7,479 bases of DNA, from contig UQEM01000123.1 of NCBI GenBank assembly GCA_900540005.1, positions 1-7,479 on the forward strand. The letters run 5' to 3'. Each line of letters opens with the position of its first letter. The first letter of the stretch is position 1. Of the stretch, positions 5,532 to 7,479 are shown one piece after another. The stretch is from an uncultured Ruminococcus sp. (GTDB taxonomy: Bacteria; Bacillota; Clostridia; Oscillospirales; Ruminococcaceae). The notes beneath the pieces were generated by a model. That model saw only the letters and a list, made by a program, of their open reading frames with translations, was not told the DNA's origin and did not search any database. The translations under genes were made by a program, and so were the position numbers.

Positions 5532-7271
5532 TTACAGTAGACGAATGTTACCAGTATCAGCACATAAAATTTCATCTTTCCATATTCGTATAACATCATT
5601 TTCAATGAGATACTGTATAGACCTCATAATATGAGAAGCTTTATATATTTCCGTGCCTACGACAAACTGAGGCACAATTGCAATAGGCGATTCTTCTTTA
5701 TCTCCACTTTTTACTTCAACTGCGTATCGACTTAGCATTGGTATAGTACCATTCCTTTTTGCAGTTTTAAAGTCACTAATTAAATCAGGAATTTGTTCTT
5801 GCAGTAACGCAGGCAAATCATTGTATACTAATTTTGAATTCGTGTTTTCGGCAAAATATGGCGTTATTTTACCGTCAAATGGATTCAAGTAAATATGATT
5901 CCAAAAATCAATATCCACAATGCAACCATGTATGCGCCCATAACCACCTATATTCTCAATTTCTTTTGACAATGCCGTTAAAGCTTTTTGATAAGGCATA
6001 ACAGCTTCTTTAACTTTTTTTGCATACAGTTCCATATTGTCATAATAGTATTGAAGATTACTATTTTTAAGTCGTTTACGTCGTCCTCCATCAAGCAAAC
6101 ATAAACTTGTCGCGGATTGATGCAAGAACATATATATATTGTTTCTTTTTAAAGCGTAAATCATTCCAGGATATTTGCACCCACTGACACTAACACCTCT
6201 TCCATTCCAAAAATCCTTATATACATTTGAAGTAATAACTCTTACTCCATCAGGCATATCTTTAAGAGTATCATACCAACCGGATATTTCAAACGAATTC
6301 AATTTCCACATAGAAGGTTTATACCCTATTTGATTATCTGATAATATTGTTGTTCCGTCTTTTTTACGAATAACAGAGTTTTGATGAGTATGTCCATTTA
6401 TATATATCCATTTAGGATTAGTAGGCTCATCTAACCAATCATATACCGGAGTATGAGTTAGAACAATAACTTGCATGTCACCAGCGCAACGCATAATTTT
6501 ATCATATATCAGCTTAAATTGATCAGATAAAGCCTTGTCATCTTCTATTGTAGTTACTGTAAAACTATACAATCCATTTTCTGCATTGAATCTTTGATTT
6601 AATCCAGAAAAGCCTATCCCACCTAATAAAATCAACGTTGATTTTGAAAATATCTCCCTTAAATATTCATCAGTTAAATCAAGTATCTGGTTCTCAGAGA
6701 TAACACGTTCCTCTATCCCCTTATAATTTATTAAAACTTCATTTTGAAGCACAAATGTTTGTTTTCTCCAGCCCATACAACTTATTCTTTTACGGTAACT
6801 GTTAAGTATTTCCGTAACTGACCTTATATCATTTTCATCTTCACTAATTGGTATATGCTTATCCCACAATTCATGATTTCCAAGAACGGAAATAATTGTT
6901 CCCTTCCATATATCTCTCAATTTATTATAAAATAATGTCACCAATTCTTGAGTATGTCCTACATCTCCTCCAATAAGAAGATATCCTTGTTCTTCATCTG
7001 CACTTAATACGATTTCCTGTATTTTTTCATCAAGGAAATCGTTAATTATATTATAATCTACTTTTCCGTTATCCAATACTTCTTTAAGTTGCTGTTCCAA
7101 GTGTATATCTGTTATATAATAAATTTTATAAATATAAGCATAACTATATGTTGAAAAATCATACTCGAATACCTCATAAACGTTATCTTCCACCAGCACA
7201 GCATCATCAGGTGACGGTGGTGTCTCTACTTCATCAAGCTCCAATTGTTGTACAGAATTTACTTTTCGCAT
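5532..7271 (-). CDS. Large calcineurin-like metallophosphoesterase with a C-terminal domain of unknown role
   Basis: The N-terminal half is a calcineurin-like, two-metal phosphoesterase, a fold that includes protein phosphatases, nucleases and nucleotide phosphodiesterases. Numbering from the preferred ATG (579 residues), the motifs run in order: DIH (55-57), GGDVG (101-105), GNHE (131-134), THTP (272-275) and GHTH (293-296), so the metal site looks complete. A region with NGRG (356-359) and a GG-containing strand pair (365-401) follows, then a likely helix (about 408-440). A distinctive block, IHGCIVDIDFWNHIYLNP (447-464), comes next. No signal peptide or membrane segment is seen. The start at 7271 is chosen because AAAGGA lies 8 bases upstream; an ATG at 7334 would overlap the preceding gene by about 60 bases. 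A+T-rich codon use differs sharply from genes to its left, suggesting transfer. Substrate and role are unknown. Confidence 0.82.
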   Translation of the reverse strand: MRKVNSVQQLELDEVETPPSPDDAVLVEDNVYEVFEYDFSTYSYAYIYKIYYITDIHLEQQLKEVLDNGKVDYNIINDFLDEKIQEIVLSADEEQGYLLIGGDVGHTQELVTLFYNKLRDIWKGTIISVLGNHELWDKHIPISEDENDIRSVTEILNSYRKRISCMGWRKQTFVLQNEVLINYKGIEERVISENQILDLTDEYLREIFSKSTLILLGGIGFSGLNQRFNAENGLYSFTVTTIEDDKALSDQFKLIYDKIMRCAGDMQVIVLTHTPVYDWLDEPTNPKWIYINGHTHQNSVIRKKDGTTILSDNQIGYKPSMWKLNSFEISGWYDTLKDMPDGVRVITSNVYKDFWNGRGVSVSGCKYPGMIYALKRNNIYMFLHQSATSLCLLDGGRRKRLKNSNLQYYYDNMELYAKKVKEAVMPYQKALTALSKEIENIGGYGRIHGCIVDIDFWNHIYLNPFDGKITPYFAENTNSKLVYNDLPALLQEQIPDLISDFKTAKRNGTIPMLSRYAVEVKSGDKEESPIAIVPQFVVGTEIYKASHIMRSIQYLIENDVIRIWKDEILCADTGNIRLL

Positions 7272-7275
7272 AATC

Positions 7276-7479
7276 TCAATCCTTTCTATGTAGATAATAT
7301 GCTTTCTCCTTGTGAGAATATGTGAGTTCCGCATTTTGCATCAGTTCCCTGTACTCGGCAAGAAAATTCTGAATACTGCTGATGTCACGACTTATACTTT
7401 TTGTAGACACCTCATATTCCGCCGCAAGAGAAAAATCAGCATACGAAACATCGGCAGCAGCTAAAGGTGTAGATTTCTG
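7276..7479 (-). CDS. Partial winged helix-turn-helix DNA-binding protein (C-terminal end)
   Basis: The reading frame enters from the right edge and stays open for 67 codons to a TGA at 7276-7278; the start lies outside the window. The visible part fits a DeoR/HTH_11-type winged helix as found at the head of WYL regulators. SLAAEYEVSTKSISRDISSIQ (visible residues 17-37) matches the pattern LAxxxxVSxRTIxRDIxxIR, with the recognition helix around TKSISRDI. ELTYSHKEKAYYL (51-63) matches the wing, which usually ends in YxL. It stops four residues after this, so no WYL domain follows; it is either a stand-alone HTH or an HTH at the C-terminus of something larger. Its stop lies 4 bases before the next ATG and its last codons contain that gene's ribosome site, so the two are probably coupled. 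It may repress its own operon. Confidence 0.72.
   Translation of the reverse strand, partial: QKSTPLAAADVSYADFSLAAEYEVSTKSISRDISSIQNFLAEYRELMQNAELTYSHKEKAYYLHRKD
7280..7285 (-). promoter_or_regulatory. Ribosome binding site of the metallophosphoesterase gene, inside the upstream gene
   Basis: AAAGGA on the minus strand lies 8 bases before the ATG at 7269-7271 and within the last codons of the helix-turn-helix gene. It supports the 579-residue start over the ATG at 7334, which has only AGGGA more than 10 bases away. The arrangement is typical of translationally coupled gene pairs. Confidence 0.65.

Noticed and set aside
7272..7334. Upstream ATG giving a 600-residue metallophosphoesterase
   Set aside because: The extra 21 residues overlap the HTH gene in another frame and have a poorer ribosome site than the ATG at 7271.
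1..7479. CRISPR array, tRNA, rRNA or insertion sequence
   Set aside because: No regularly spaced repeats, tRNA cloverleaf, rRNA segment, transposase or integrase motif was seen on either strand.

Overview
The window looks like chromosomal DNA from an anaerobic, spore-forming Firmicute, most likely a Ruminococcus-like member of the Oscillospiraceae. The grounds are a forespore GPR protease gene, a PdaA-like cortex deacetylase, methylerythritol-phosphate pathway isoprenoid genes, strong GGAGG-type ribosome binding sites, sigma-A-like promoters, and rpsT divergent from gpr, an arrangement known from Bacillus. The genus is inferred from style, not proven.

Layout, left to right. Positions 1-100 hold a rho-independent terminator and, at the very edge, a sigma-A-like promoter firing leftward out of the window. 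Positions 101-2762 hold a leftward operon read in the order GH26-like glycoside hydrolase, ispD, ispF. Upstream of it is a textbook promoter (TTGACA-N17-TATAAT, 2805-2833). Positions 3030-4724 hold two leftward sporulation/germination genes, gpr then a secreted PdaA-type deacetylase. The 219-base gap 4725-4943 carries the rightward rpsT promoter and a roughly 115-base leader with three hairpins. rpsT follows at 4944-5186 with a strong terminator.

From about 5250 the character changes. Positions 5250-5531 are noncoding, with several small inverted repeats. Positions 5532-7479 are markedly A+T-richer and hold a leftward pair: the C-terminal end of a small winged-helix DNA-binding protein running off the right edge, then a large calcineurin-like metallophosphoesterase whose ribosome binding site lies inside the end of the regulator gene. 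This looks like an acquired accessory cassette beside a core ribosomal gene. It is the best candidate here for an undescribed system, but half of it lies outside the window.

How the genes work together: IspD and IspF catalyse the third and fifth steps of the MEP pathway. GPR degrades small acid-soluble spore proteins at germination, and the PdaA-like enzyme makes the muramic lactam of cortex that germination lytic enzymes recognise. The glycoside hydrolase lacks an export signal and probably acts on an imported oligosaccharide; its link to the isoprenoid genes is unexplained.
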